NCBI GenBank assembly: GCA_025201345.1
Contig: JAIXMG010000012.1
Span: forward strand, 852,222-916,221
Direction of reading: 5' to 3'
DNA from: Thamnidium elegans
Taxonomy: Eukaryota > Mucoromycota > Mucoromycetes > Mucorales > Mucoraceae
Length of the DNA stretch: 64,000 nucleotides
The notes below the pieces were generated by a model. It was not told the origin of the DNA, did no database searches, and worked only from the letters and a program-made list of their open reading frames with translations. Made by a program: the position numbers and the translations under genes. Shown here piece by piece: positions 12,719 to 24,221 of the stretch; position 1 is the first letter of the stretch; every line of letters begins with the position of its first letter.

Positions 12719-13422
12719 CTTTATTTTTATTTAATTCGTATTACAAATAGAAATTGGCAAGTTTTTTTTTTTTTTTTTTTTTTTTTGACAGTTTGGTACA
12801 GATCAATATAACAAGTTTATTATTTAAACCTCATATATAGTCCAAAAGTTTTTTAATTGATTGATTCCCTCCTTTTTTATCTATATCAAGCGTACGTTAC
12901 TCTCGGCTAGGAGATATGGAGGGACTATTTTTGGAATGAAAAAAAAAAAGGGCTGTTACAATTTATTTTTATAACAATTTTTTTATCGAAAGGGGAAGGA
13001 CAAGAATAGTAACCGGTATATAGTACGGTAAATACACGTGTACTAAGACCGAAAACCGAGGAGCTGTAGACTAGTTAACGGTGATTACACTATAAAGGAT
13101 ACATGCGCCAGAGTGGCGAAAAAAATAAATGAATATAGAGAGTAGTTTAGTGATGATAAATATTATAATTGAGGGTCTTTAGCAAAGTGAATCTTAATTG
13201 GTTAGGAAAAATAATTAAAAGTTACACAAAGTATGCTATGTCATACACAGCTTCTCTTATTTTTTCTCTCCTTAAAAGCACGTTTTTTTACGCCCAATAT
13301 TTTATATAAATATAAGCAAATCTTTTTAATTTTTCTTTTTTTTTCTTTTTTCTTCATAAGATTTAAATATACAGAATAACTCAAAAAAAAAAAAATAACT
13401 TGTAAAAAATATATACTCAATT
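12719..13422. other. Intergenic/promoter region of the kinase gene
   Basis: No gene seen. The 150 bp before the ATG at 13423 hold TTTCTTTTTTTT tracts and TATATAAATATAAGC (about 13300-13317), a plausible TATA region. Confidence 0.45.
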
Positions 13423-14619
13423 ATGAACACAACTACTGAACAACCACGCTTACCTATTGGATATATGATTGAAGACTTGGAAATTGTAAAAGTCTTAAGC
13501 ATTGGAGCATTTGGTCAAGTTTATATGGCCAGAAACATTCATACATTTAAACGATATGCAGTAAAATCTTTACCTCATATGGGTCTCGACTCTCGTCAAC
13601 TCGCTTTTCAACAAAATGAAATCACGTTGCACTCTCATCTTTCCGAGCATCCGCATATCATCCGACTAGAGAGAGTAGTACGAACATCAGAATGGACTCA
13701 CGCTATTTTAGAATATGGTTCAGAAGGTGATCTGTTTACAGCAATTATTGATAAGAGCACTTACCATGGCAACCATGATTTAATTCGCAATGTATTTTTA
13801 CAACTTATTGACGCAGTTAAATATAGTCATGACAACCATATCTTTCATCGAGACTTAAAGCCAGAAAACATTCTTGTGTTTAATGGTGGTAAAACATTAA
13901 AGTTGGCTGATTTTGGATTAGCTACGACCGACACGGTATCAACTGATTATGGTTGTGGTTCCACTTTTTATTTCTCCCCAGAATGTCAAGGCGGCCTAGA
14001 TAGACAGAAACGAGTTGGTTATGCAACTGCTCCTAATGACGTTTGGGCATTAGGTATTATATTGATCAATTTATCCGCAGGCCGTAACCCCTGGCGCTTA
14101 GCATCTTTGGAGGACGAAACTTTTCGTGCTTACCTCAATGATCCCAAATTATTATTGAAAATTTTACCTATTTCAAGTGAATTAAACAAGATATTGAAGC
14201 GTATCTTTTGTCTTGATCCTCACCGTAGAATTACATTGGATGAATTGTATTGTCGCATTCAACGTTGTACTTATTTTACTCGTACGGCTGAAGTAGAAAG
14301 ATATGAAGCCATGATGTCTGTCGCAGCTCAATCAATTACATCAAATAGCAAGCGAAGCAAGATTATTAAAAATATTCGAGTTCCTACTAAAATGGATATT
14401 TCTCATATTAATGCTACATTACCTTCACCACCTGATACACCCAGCACAGACTATTCTTCAATTTCATCAGCAGAAGATGAACCTCAATTATCAGCTTCAA
14501 CCTCCTCTTCCTCCTCTTCATTATTGACAGATAATGCAAATATCAATTTGGGTACAAACTTCTTTATCCCCCAAAAAGGTCACAATCTAGACCCCCAAAT
14601 CATTTCATGCATGGTCTAG
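13423..14619 (+). CDS. Serine/threonine protein kinase, Ran1/Sks1/Vhs1-like
   Basis: Intronless, 398 aa. The kinase domain covers about residues 18-285. It has the nucleotide loop LSIGAFGQVY, the invariant lysine AVK (K48), HRDLKPEN (H142, D144) and DFG (D163). CGSTFYFSPE serves as activation segment and APE equivalent, and DVWALGIILINLSAGRNPW is the subdomain IX motif. This order and the NLSAGRNPW signature match the fungal Ran1/Pat1-Sks1-Vhs1 group, which acts in the nutrient/meiosis switch and glucose signalling. The first glycine of the G-x-G-x-x-G loop is replaced by serine (S27 in S-I-G-A-F-G), which is unusual but tolerated in active kinases. The C-terminal ~110 residues are disordered, with Ser/Thr/Pro-rich clusters (PSPPDTPSTDYSS) likely to be phosphorylated. 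The absence of introns contrasts with its neighbours. Confidence 0.93.
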   Translation: MNTTTEQPRLPIGYMIEDLEIVKVLSIGAFGQVYMARNIHTFKRYAVKSLPHMGLDSRQLAFQQNEITLHSHLSEHPHIIRLERVVRTSEWTHAILEYGSEGDLFTAIIDKSTYHGNHDLIRNVFLQLIDAVKYSHDNHIFHRDLKPENILVFNGGKTLKLADFGLATTDTVSTDYGCGSTFYFSPECQGGLDRQKRVGYATAPNDVWALGIILINLSAGRNPWRLASLEDETFRAYLNDPKLLLKILPISSELNKILKRIFCLDPHRRITLDELYCRIQRCTYFTRTAEVERYEAMMSVAAQSITSNSKRSKIIKNIRVPTKMDISHINATLPSPPDTPSTDYSSISSAEDEPQLSASTSSSSSSLLTDNANINLGTNFFIPQKGHNLDPQIISCMV

Positions 14620-15657
14620 ATCATTTTCATATATTTTTTTTTATTTTCTTTATTATACTTTCACTCACTCTCCTTATATGCCCACAAATCAATATATATA
14701 TATATACATCTCCTCCTTCTCCTCCTCCTCCTCCTCCCCCTTTTTGATATCTTGTCTATAGCCCTCTTGTTTATTTTATGACCCAATTTTTTTTTTTTTT
14801 TTCCTTTCATTATATGTTATCCCCCCCCTTCTATATTTTGTGTTTCATTTATATGTATCTACTACTACTACTACTACTACTATAACTTACTCCCTTCATC
14901 ACTTTATATGTACATTTTTTCCCTGTTTATTATACCAAGTTTTTTTTTCTCTATATTTTGTTCGTTGTATATTTCTTTATTATATAAATCCATCCATTTT
15001 TTTTTTGCTTTAAATAAACCATTTTGCATACATACATATTCAAAAAAGGATCTACAAAAAAAAAAAAAAAAAACGTCATTTGATTTTATTTTTTTTAATT
15101 ACAACTATTACTTAAAATAGATAAAGTCGCACTTTGAAAATAATTTTTTCCAGCTTTTCGGCTTGTTTCACGGATAAGAAAAGACGGTATATTGCCAAGC
15201 ATCATTGTGTTCAATATTGGTTTATACAAGCATCAAATACTAGAATTTTTCTTTTTCGAACTTAGTGGTATAAGAGACATTGTATATCGGATGAACAGAT
15301 ATTCTGAAATAAAAGGCTTTTTATCTTTTCTTGGATACTGTCCCCGATTCATTCATCGAGCAAAGCAAGAGAATAGAAACACTGTACAAATGATACGTTA
15401 TCATTTAAGGTTGTTAATCATCACTAAAAAAAGATTGGCGATCATTTTTTTTAGAAAATAGTTGGCTACCTTTTAGTTGCTATGTTAGTTTAGTAAAAAG
15501 GTGTATCACGGACTTTTTTTTCCTTTGTATTAATAGCAAAAAAAACAAAAAAAACCTTGTTTTTTTTTCTACTGCTATATTTAGCGCTTTGTTTGTTTTA
15601 AACGGAATAAACAACACCTTTTGTTTAAAAATAAGTTTTTTTTACTGTTTTTTTTTC
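14620..15657. other. Intergenic region, 3' UTR of kinase and upstream of protease gene
   Basis: Pyrimidine-rich microsatellite tracts: CTCCTC repeats near 14705-14740 and ACT repeats near 14860-14882. There are also long T and A runs. A short Lys/Phe-rich ORF (15192-15461) shows no domain and no codon bias that I can see, so I do not call it. Confidence 0.45.
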
Positions 15658-17227
15658 ATGCTGTTATTATTCTCCCTTTGTTATTTACTTATGCAAAATA
15701 ACCAACCTTGGACCTCCCATTTAGATTTATTTGGCAGTCCTGAATGTGATTATCACGCTAAAGTTACTATAGGGACAACTTTAGTAAGTTTTCTTTTTCT
15801 AGTAGTGTTTAAAAACACATCTTAAAAATTATACATGTAGATGAACCTAGTTTTAGATACAGGGTCATCCAATACAGCAGTTATTTCAGATTTGTGTCAA
15901 TATAAACAAAATTGTTCGTTTGTACAAAAACCTTATTTGCATGTCCCAGTTTTAAACGCAGTTGATTCTGTAAACGCTAGTTATGGAAATGCTAAACTTC
16001 GGTCAGCTTGGAAAGGATTTTCGACAGAACAGTTGGTTAGTTTTCAAGAAGGAGAGGCTATGTTTGCGCGTGTAGATGTGATTTCAGAAAATCAATCTTT
16101 TTTTATACCGCGGTGTGCACATAATCAAGGTATTTGGGGGTTAGCTCATGCTTCTTTACAAACTCAACCTGAGCATGATAGTTTGACTTTTAAATCAACT
16201 CTATTCGATACTATACGTAAACAAAAAGGTTTACCTAATGCATTTACATATCAAATCTGTCCCAAATCTTTAGTAGATTCTCAATTCGCACTAGAATTTA
16301 ATCTCCTAACTCAAAATCTTGGTTTACGTAATATAACACAAGTATCAAAACAGAATCAGTGTATGCGACAAGGTCATTTTTGGTTGGGTGGATATCCAAG
16401 TCAGTCAGTCGGGAGTGAAATTGTTTGGGTACGGTTGGTGCATCAACGTTATTATCAAGTTACAATTGAAAGCTTTCTTGTAAACAATCAAATGGTAGAA
16501 ATGGAACAAATTAATTTACCCAGAACTATTGTTGATACCGGTACTAGAGATATTGTACTATCACAACAGGTATATATACTTATATATATAAAAAGGGAAC
16601 AGAGGAGGGGGAGGGGTTCATTTACATTTATTATTATTATTATTATTATTATTGTGTATTAAGGGATACCTGTAGAATTTACAAAAGTTATTAAATGCAC
16701 TGTGGCAGGCGAAACTAGTTCAATTTGATGCATCTGTTTCCAATGAGCACGAAAAATCTTTTTGGTTCGATCATGCAGAGCTTACAATTCCAAGAAGTTC
16801 GGTATCTATTTCATCTAATGTTTCGTTACAAATTGCGTTTGAAGGGAATAAAAAAGTATCGATACCCATTGAGAATATATTGAATATTAAACCATTTGAA
16901 GAAATGAAAGGGTGGGTTAATATTAGTTGGACTGGTCTTTCTAGCAGTGATAGTAAAAATATGGCGTCTACTATTTTGGGAAATACTTTATTACGCGGTA
17001 AAACTGTTATTTTCGATAGAGGGCAGAAAGACATAGAAGGTAGTAGGATTGGTTTCACAGATGCTGCTGGCTGTTGCAAATCTTCTTCGGGCCATGATGT
17101 CAACATCTTGTTATCGGTAGATAATGTTAGTAAAGCTGCCACCGTAGTACGAGATCATACTACAAGTTCAATACATGCATTTCTCGCTTTAATGATTATG
17201 GCCTTCTTTGCTTCTTTCCAGCTCTAG
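15658..17227 (+). CDS. Pepsin-like aspartic protease with C-terminal anchor signal
   Basis: Three exons: 15658-15783, 15841-16569 and 16676-17227 (1407 nt, 468 aa). The first catalytic motif is LDTGSSNTAV (D48) and the second is IVDTGTRDIV (D274), with about 225 residues between as in A1 family proteases. The N-terminus MLLLFSLCYLLMQ is a signal peptide. The C-terminus ends in a hydrophobic stretch (residues about 448-468) preceded by TTSSI, so the enzyme is probably GPI- or tail-anchored at the surface, like yapsins. Several Asn-x-Ser/Thr sites fit secretion. An earlier in-frame ATG at 15589 would bury the signal peptide, so 15658 is preferred. The last intron (16570-16675) contains a TTA/ATT microsatellite. 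The spacing after the signal is short, leaving little room for a propeptide. Confidence 0.88.
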
Positions 17228-17473
17228 ATATGCTGTTACACATACCACTCTTAATCGTATTATTTATAATATAAACAGGAGTTTTACTATTCTAAATAAA
17301 TTATATAGTATACAACAATACTTTCCCAGTATATATCCCAAGAGACTATATCATTTTTTTTCAAGTTTTAACAAATTGACTCTCTTTTACCACAATAATT
17401 AAGTATATCTTCCTTTTAGTATCAATACATTAACCCATCTATATATTTGTTTTTTCTTTCCCACACATATTCA

Positions 17474-17892
17474 ATGAAGCTATGGTAAGTGTATATTATA
17501 TATATCTTTCATTTATTTAACACACATATATATATAGTAGTGTCAATACAAGCGAGTCTGCAAGTTTGGGTACGAACAAAAAGCGCCGCATTGGTTCCAT
17601 TAGCAAGACCTCTTGGGTGAAATATGATAATACGCGTGATATGATTTTCCGAGCTTACAATAACGGTCACTCTCGAGTTTGGCGCTTGCAAAGTAAAAAA
17701 CAGGAGATTGAAGAAGACTATGGCTCAAAATTTACGAAGGAAGGATTTGTAAAACTCCCTTTGATTCTAAGTGATATGTTAAATAATTTGCTTGAAAAAG
17801 TAAATTTTGATAATCGCTTTCATCACTTAAGAACTGTAATATTTTACACTTTGGACTGCGCCTTCTGTGTCTCGATATGTAGAAATAGGTGA
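17474..17892 (+). CDS. Small protein of unknown function
   Basis: Two exons are proposed: 17474-17484 (ATGAAGCTATG) and 17541-17892, giving 120 aa with a consistent frame. The body reads like real protein and is basic and aromatic: KTSWVKYDNTRDMIFRAYNN, GHSRVWRLQSKKQEIEEDYG, then LPLILSDMLNNLLEKV. I do not recognise the family. The C-terminus is uncertain. A possible intron at 17842-17888 (gtaata...tgtag) would end the protein at HHLRTK instead of running on through a Cys-rich tail. It lies between a protease and NIT2 on the same strand with no sign of co-regulation. It might be the 5' part of a decayed gene. Confidence 0.45.
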
Positions 17893-18065
17893 CTCGATCT
17901 TGGACTTACGATACTCTATCCCTAGTAGTTATGGATCCTTACATTCAATATAACATCTTTATAACAGAGATATATAGTCTTTCCCATCGGTTATTGAACC
18001 TTAAATCATTGTACAATTATAAAAGCTCTTTTTTTATTTTTATTTTTTTATTTTTTTTTACTTCC

Positions 18066-18401
18066 ATGTCACGTAGTAGTGTTTTGAAAACAATGTCTAA
18101 TATTTTATCCCCTGCTTCTCCATTTAAACTTGCCCTCATTCAATTGGGAGGTGTAGGTGCGGACAAAGCCAAGAACTTGGTTCATACTCGTGATATGATT
18201 TTGAAAGCAGCTAATAATGGTGCGCAAGTTATTGTTTTACCTGTAAAGTAAAACGTGTGTGAGAAAATAATAATAGTAACTAACTAATGTAAATTTTTAG
18301 GAATGTTTTAATTCACCTTATGGAACTAATTACTTTCCTCAGTATGCTGAAACTTTACAAGGTGGAGAATCAGTAGCCATGTTATCTGCTGCTGCTAAAG
18401 T

Positions 18402-18435
<34 letters not shown>

Positions 18436-19499
18436 CCTTTGAACCAAAGAAAAAAAAAGACCAACCTACTTTTTTTTTTAAAAAAAAAGGAAGCTAAAGT
18501 TTACCTTATTGGAGGTACAAAAAGCACATACTTTTTTACAGTTTCGATTACTAACGTTATTTTTTTAAAGGATCTATTCCTGAAAAGGAAGAAACAAGTG
18601 GAAAAATTTACAATACTTTAACTGCTTATGACCCTACAGGAAAGATGATTGCTAAACACCGTAAAGTTCATCTTTTTGATATTGATGTACCTGGAAAAAT
18701 TAAGTTCAAGGTACTTTTTGACTGAATTTGTATAAAGAGGCATATATTTAATTTTTTGTATTAGGAGAGTGATACTTTAAGTGAAGGCGATTGGTTAACT
18801 CATATTGATACAAGTAAGTGTTTTAAACATATACCAGAGTATGTATATATAAGCTAATGGGAAACATAATCATAAAGAGTATGGTAAGCTTGGTGTAGGT
18901 ATTTGTTACGATATGCGATTCCCCGAGATGGCAACTATTGCTGCACGTAAAGGTTGTTTAGCCATGATCTATCCTGGTGCTTTTAATTTAACTACAGGAC
19001 CTCTTCATTGGGAATTATTACAGCGCGCAAGGTAAAATATATTTCAATATATATGGGAGGTTTTTTTTTTAATAACTAAATATGTATATAAAATAGAGCT
19101 GTCGATAATCAAATGTATGTTGCTGCTTGTTCACCCGCTCGTGATCTTAATGCTAACTATCTTGCTTGGGGTCATTCCACTGTAGTGAATCCAAAGTAAG
19201 GGGGAAATTTTTGTAAACAGAATTTAATAGAAGTTGACAAAATTATTGTTATTATAGGGGCGCTGTTATTGCTACAACTGAGGAGAGTGAAACTATTGTT
19301 TATGCTGATATTGGTAAGTTTACGTAGTTTTTTAATACATTTAAGTTTTATTTCTGACTAGAAAAGTTTAATAGATCCTGAGCAAGTCAAGGAAGTACGT
19401 ACAAATATTCCTCTTTATGATCAACGTAGATTTGATATCTACGATGATGTATCCGTCTCTATTAAAGAACATGAAGATGGTACTGCTACTAAAAAATAA
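18066..19499 (+). CDS. NIT2: Omega-amidase / nitrilase-superfamily hydrolase (NIT2-like)
   Basis: Nine exons: 18066-18242, 18301-18399, 18490-18514, 18571-18710, 18765-18813, 18878-19031, 19097-19195, 19258-19313 and 19375-19499 (924 nt, 307 aa). The Glu-Lys-Cys triad is present: E60 in [14 protein letters not shown]132 in [10 protein letters not shown], and C173 in [12 protein letters not shown]. Other omega-amidase hallmarks are [16 protein letters not shown] and [12 protein letters not shown]. The enzyme hydrolyses alpha-ketoglutaramate and alpha-ketosuccinamate to the keto acids plus ammonia, closing the glutamine/asparagine transamination cycle, and also deaminates damaged dipeptides in some members. 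[10 protein letters not shown] before the core has no acidic residues and a second in-frame Met (MSNILSP), so dual mitochondrial/cytosolic forms from two starts are possible. The second intron contains a long poly-A run. It is convergent with the EF-hand gene, with 68 bp between stops. Confidence 0.95.
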
Positions 19500-19567
19500 A
19501 GAGTTTTTATTTATAAAAAGAGAGAGAGAAGGGGAATATTTCTATTATAGTTATTATTATTCTTTTC

Positions 19568-20957
19568 TTAAAATACAGTGCCTAAAGCTTCAAACCAACT
19601 GACTATACTTGAATCAGTTTGTACACATTCTTTAAATTCTTCAAAATTGATAAATCCTTCTCTTTCAGTTTGAATACTTTTAAAGGTTTTATCTACCATC
19701 TCATTGATAGCACCTTGAGACATGGTTTCCATTATAGGGAACTTTTCTTCCCATGCTTTTTTACCCTGTAATTCTCTTTTTCTTCTCTTTTCTTCAAACT
19801 GAAGTCTGTCTTGGTCAGTCAAGCTCTTGGACATACTCAGACGTTGACTATCAGAACGAAGTACATTATCTGTCATGTCTATGATTTGTGATTCTGACGC
19901 ATCGGTGAGCGCCTGCGCTTGTTCTGCTTCAATAGCGTATTGTCTTAAAAAGTGATCTTCTTTTACAGGATAACGCCTCTTTTTTATAGTCTTGATGGTG
20001 TCGTCGTCTGTTGCGGAAGGGCCTGCCTCTGTTAATTCACTTTCTTCATTACTACTGTTATCGTCATCATCACTGTTGTTTCTGTCGGATGGCGTAGAGG
20101 GCATAGCAACATTAAATGCGGCACTTACAGGCTGTGAAGCAGAAAATTCGAATGTATCCATCATTTCGTCTTCCATTGCACTTACTACATCTCGTACCAA
20201 TTCCATTGATAAATAAAAGTAAGATTTGTACATTCTATATAATTCGTCTCGTGATATATAACCATCCTCATCCAAATCATATCCTTTGAATGCGTCTAAA
20301 TAATATACGTATTTAGTGATAGCAATAGTATTATTTAAATAAACTCTTACATTCAATCTTTTCATCCAGGTTTCCTTTACAGAGCACACTTAAACCAGCA
20401 ACAATTTCAGGAAAGCTAATAACGTTATCCCCGTCTTGATCAAAAAAGGCAAATATACGTTCCGTAATTAAATTCTTTTCTAGGCCTAATGGACCTAAAC
20501 ATTGTTCAAATGTCTCTCTGTCAATGCCACCTTCTTCTCTGTCTACCGTTGAAAGTGATTTAAATTGTTCGTATAATGCTTCCAACTCTACTTGATCAAC
20601 TATTTTAAGCATATATATTAATAAAATATATATTATATATGTATGAATATATACTTTACAATGGGAACTATGCTGTAATTCACGATATTTCTCTGCAGGA
20701 ATGGGAGGTTTGTTATGATATTTTCCTGGATAAATTGCCGGTAATAATGCGCTACGTGGATTTGCTAAAGGTGGAATTGGAATTCTTATCTTTAAAAAGA
20801 CATGTGTATTAATATGACTATTAGCTCCTTCACACATCTCACACAGATCAAAGTCTACACAATTGGCACATTTATAACGTACGCCTCGAATAGGTGACAT
20901 ATTACATTTGTTGCAAGTAATACCTCCTGCAAATATATAAAAAACTTTAGACTTTCA

Positions 20958-20989
<32 letters not shown>

Positions 20990-21468
20990 ATACATATGCT
21001 TACGGTGAAGAAAACCTTCTATTGTTTAATAATAAAAAAAATTAGTCCCTAAAAAAAAGTAATACTCTATATATGTTTACCTTTACGGGATTGGTTTTCT
21101 GAAATGGCGTGAAGTAAATTCAACAAGTTTTTGTTATCATCGTCACTCCAATCTTTAATAAAAGACAACATCTTGCCGTTATCAATATCTTCCTCAGTTT
21201 CAGAAACAGTGACAGGAGCAGGTTCTGTTTCTGCACTACTAGCAGTAGTTGTCGTGTTGTTTGTTCTACGAATACGAACATGACGAGACCTTCGAAGTCG
21301 ACTGGTGCCTCTACTAGTGGTATCTGAAGTAGTACTATTTTGAGCGTTGGGTCGAGTTGTGCCTGAAGTGTCGGTTCGCCTTTGGAAATAAGATAAAGCA
21401 GCTATTGCTGCTAAGCCTGTTACAGCACCAGATAGAACTATAATTGCTTGGGATATCCGAAGAGCCAT
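19568..21468 (-). CDS. Membrane-anchored ZZ zinc-finger and EF-hand protein
   Basis: Four exons: 21468-21081, 20926-20660, 20599-20351 and 20295-19568 (1632 nt, 543 aa). The third exon's donor is the ..GAAT|gtaaga site at 20350. Residues 8-27 (AIIVLSGAVTGLAAIAALSY) form a membrane segment or signal anchor, followed by a Thr/Arg-rich linker. A ZZ-type zinc finger lies at about residues 134-161 (TCNKC...YKCANC...LCEMC). Two canonical EF-hand loops follow: DQDGDNVISFPE (about 272-283) and DLDEDGYISRDE (about 308-319). A degenerate third loop, TEREGFINFEEF, sits near the C-terminus. An acidic Ser/Asp linker separates the halves. A calcium sensor with a ZZ finger at a membrane is likely, but the organelle is not clear. 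The architecture is intact with no breaks. Confidence 0.88.
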
Positions 21469-22923
21469 AGTTTTTTTTTTTGGTTAAAGAGAGAAAGAAA
21501 GAAGCAACTTTTTAAATCACGCATTTTTTTTATTCACAGAAATTTTGGCTTAAATCCACCCGCTACAGTTTTCTACCGTCACTGATTCTGTCGCTTGTTT
21601 TACATGATTTGCTAGGTTAAATGAAAGGTGTAGCGTCGATGAATGAAGGAACTGCGGGAGGTATGGTAGGTTAACGATATGCGAAATTCTATAGGGAACA
21701 AAAATACAAAGAAAGAACAGTGGTAATATTAAACCTTGGCCATATGTGAAATGACAGAACAGGCAAACAAGGAGAAAATGAGAAATAATTCGAGAGAGAT
21801 GGCAGAGACAATTTATTATATTGAATTTAGGGCAGTTATAGAAGACAAAAAAGAAACAGTTATTGATGCGGAAAGCTTGGGAAGGGGACATATTGCTCAG
21901 CGTGTATATGAAGTTGAGCTGCAAATTCTGAGTATTTGGCGTAAACTTGGATTTGTCAAATAATTAGACAACAAACTCCTTCGCTTTCGAGATATGAGCA
22001 GCAATCTACTTGGCAAGTAAGAATCGAGGGACTTTGATTCAGCTTAAACTTCGTACTCACTTTACAGACTCATGTATATATATTTAGGGACACCATGAAT
22101 TGGGTTCAGAACAACTTTTTTTTTATAAATATCGGCTTACCAACATTTTTTGTAAAAGGAAAATACACATATCTTAGCAGTAAAAGAGTATAAAAAAGCT
22201 CTCAATTCAACCAATGTTTCTTTTAAACAGTGGTCGAAGTTAATAATTGATACCAACTATAGTGTAAGGTATTAAGACAACTATTTATTTACTTTGAGTA
22301 CTTTAATAAAATACTTGACTAGGTGCTTAAAAATAAAGACATAATAAACTTGGAGACTTCTTGATACACACTTCTATCTGCACGCCCAGTAAAAAAAGTA
22401 CGACATATTTTATTATTTTTTCATGCCTTCACTCAACTGCGTTTTTTCCGCAAAAACAAGTACACATATGTATAGTAAAGATGATTAAATAACGTATATA
22501 AATACGAGTACATAGTATAAATATGTCATGATGCGTAAATAGATTTCATGAGTAAAATCCTATTTTATCGTTTATTCTTATATATCTTTTTTTTGTAAGG
22601 AGACAAAGTCGTGTTACAATTAAATAAGATATGGACGCAATTGTGTTTTGTGTTTTTAAATTTTTCGTATAGTTTTTGTCTGTTACCTATTGTATATCTA
22701 AGGTTAATAAAGTGGATTAAACCATTAATCTAAAGAAAAGAAAGGTGCGGTCCCTTCATGAATAAAAGTGTTGCTGTGCTTTCAAAATGAGTTTAGTGAC
22801 ATTAATTTATTTACATCCAGCGTCTAAATAAAAGGTCTGGTGTAATTGGTCAGCCAAAAACCGCAAAACACTACGAAAGTAAAAAAATAAAATAAAAAAA
22901 AAACTTTTTTCTTCTTCTTTAAA
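21469..22923. other. Intergenic region
   Basis: Overlapping ORFs exist on both strands between 21550 and 21963, but neither has a recognisable domain. The plus one (MAICEMTEQANKEKMRNN) is hydrophilic and helix-like. A copy of the short dispersed repeat also found near 1924 and 24400 lies at about 22380-22500. Pyrimidine tracts precede the next gene. Confidence 0.4.
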
Positions 22924-24221
22924 ATGATTGGACCTGCTATACCAGAAGCATTGTTGAAAAAGAAGCAAGCAATCGACAATGAAATTGTTATTTCGTTTTC
23001 TGACGATGAAGAAGAGGAGAGTAATGTAGTTGGACCACAAATCCCAAGTCATCTTTTACAACAGGATACTATTGGACCACAGATCCCTTCTTCTGTTAAT
23101 ATTGGACCTCAAATACCTGCACATTTACTTGAAAAAAAGGAGGTAAACTCTGATGAAATTGTCATGTCTGATGAAGATAATACACCACAAGTAGGACCTT
23201 ATATTCCTCAACATTTACTTGAAAAGAAGAAGAAACAAGAAAGTGTTGGGCCTCAAATTCCAGATCATATCTTGCAACAAAAGAGAAATAATACAGAAGA
23301 AATTGATATTTCGGACGAAGAAGATAGTAATATGACAGGTCCTCAAATTCCTGCTCATTTATTAAATAAGACAAAACCTGTAGTAGTAGCAGACGAAGTG
23401 GATCCGGATGATTTTGCACCTGCACTTCCTCCTGATTTATTACAACAACGTCAACAAAAGACAACACAACCTACTGGTAGAAGACGTAGACCTGTAGGAC
23501 CTACATTTCCTAGTGGGCCTATGCCGCCACCATCAGTAGAAGAAGATGATTATATTGTCGGACCTGCGTTACCTAAAGATTATAATCCAGAAGAAGAGGC
23601 TAAATACTCTGCTATTCAAGCCATTGAAGAACGTGCACGTGAAGCAAGAGAAGCTATGGAGAAAAAAGAAGCGAATAAAGATAAAGTAGAAAGACCAGAT
23701 TGGATGTTGGTACCTCCTGAAGTTGATTACTTGAAGAAAGCAAATTCATCAAAGTCTAGACAATTTACAAATAAGACCATGACAAAAGAAGAACTTGATT
23801 CAACTGATTGGACTTTAACTCCTGCTCAAAAGCAACAACGATTAGAAGAAATAAGGTCTGGGAAGAGACAAAGAACTGAAGAAGAAATTAATTTTTCAAA
23901 GGTGGATATGGAAAGAATGAGAAATATTCAAGAGTATAATGTAAGTTTGGAGGCAGTTATATATACTATAAGAGGGAGATATTAACGTTTTTTTTATAGT
24001 CGCAAACAAGACCTTTGACATTGTTAGAATTACATCAACAGAAAAAGAAAAAGTCAAAGATTCCTACTTCTGATATCGAAGATGTTACAAAGCGTGCGTT
24101 TGACCGTGAAAAAGATTTACTAGGCACTAGAAAGATGGATAGAAAATCGAAGAATGAATTACTGAAGCAATCTGCTCAGTTTGGTGAAAAGTTTGGTTAC
24201 GGTAGTAGTTCATTCTTGTAA
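22924..24221 (+). CDS. GPALPP-motif nuclear protein (DUF3752 family, GPALPP1/KIAA1704-like)
   Basis: Two exons, 22924-23940 and 24000-24221 (412 aa). The N-terminal two-thirds carry about eight repeats of the IGPQIPxHLL / GPALPxD motif (starting MIGPAIPEALL, then VGPQIPSHLL, IGPQIPAHLL and so on), mixed with acidic SDDEEEE patches. The C-terminal third is the DUF3752 domain: KVERPDWMLVPPE, STDWTLTPAQ, RPLTLLELHQQKKKK and FDREKDLLG, ending in KFGYGSSSFL. The family is conserved from fungi to human, is nuclear, and has been tied to RNA processing, although its biochemical role is not settled. The number of repeats appears higher than in animal members, apparently by local duplication. Confidence 0.93.

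Noticed and set aside
21550..21963. Overlapping ORFs on both strands (124 and 75 codons)
   Set aside because: No recognisable domain, no splice context and no way to choose between strands.
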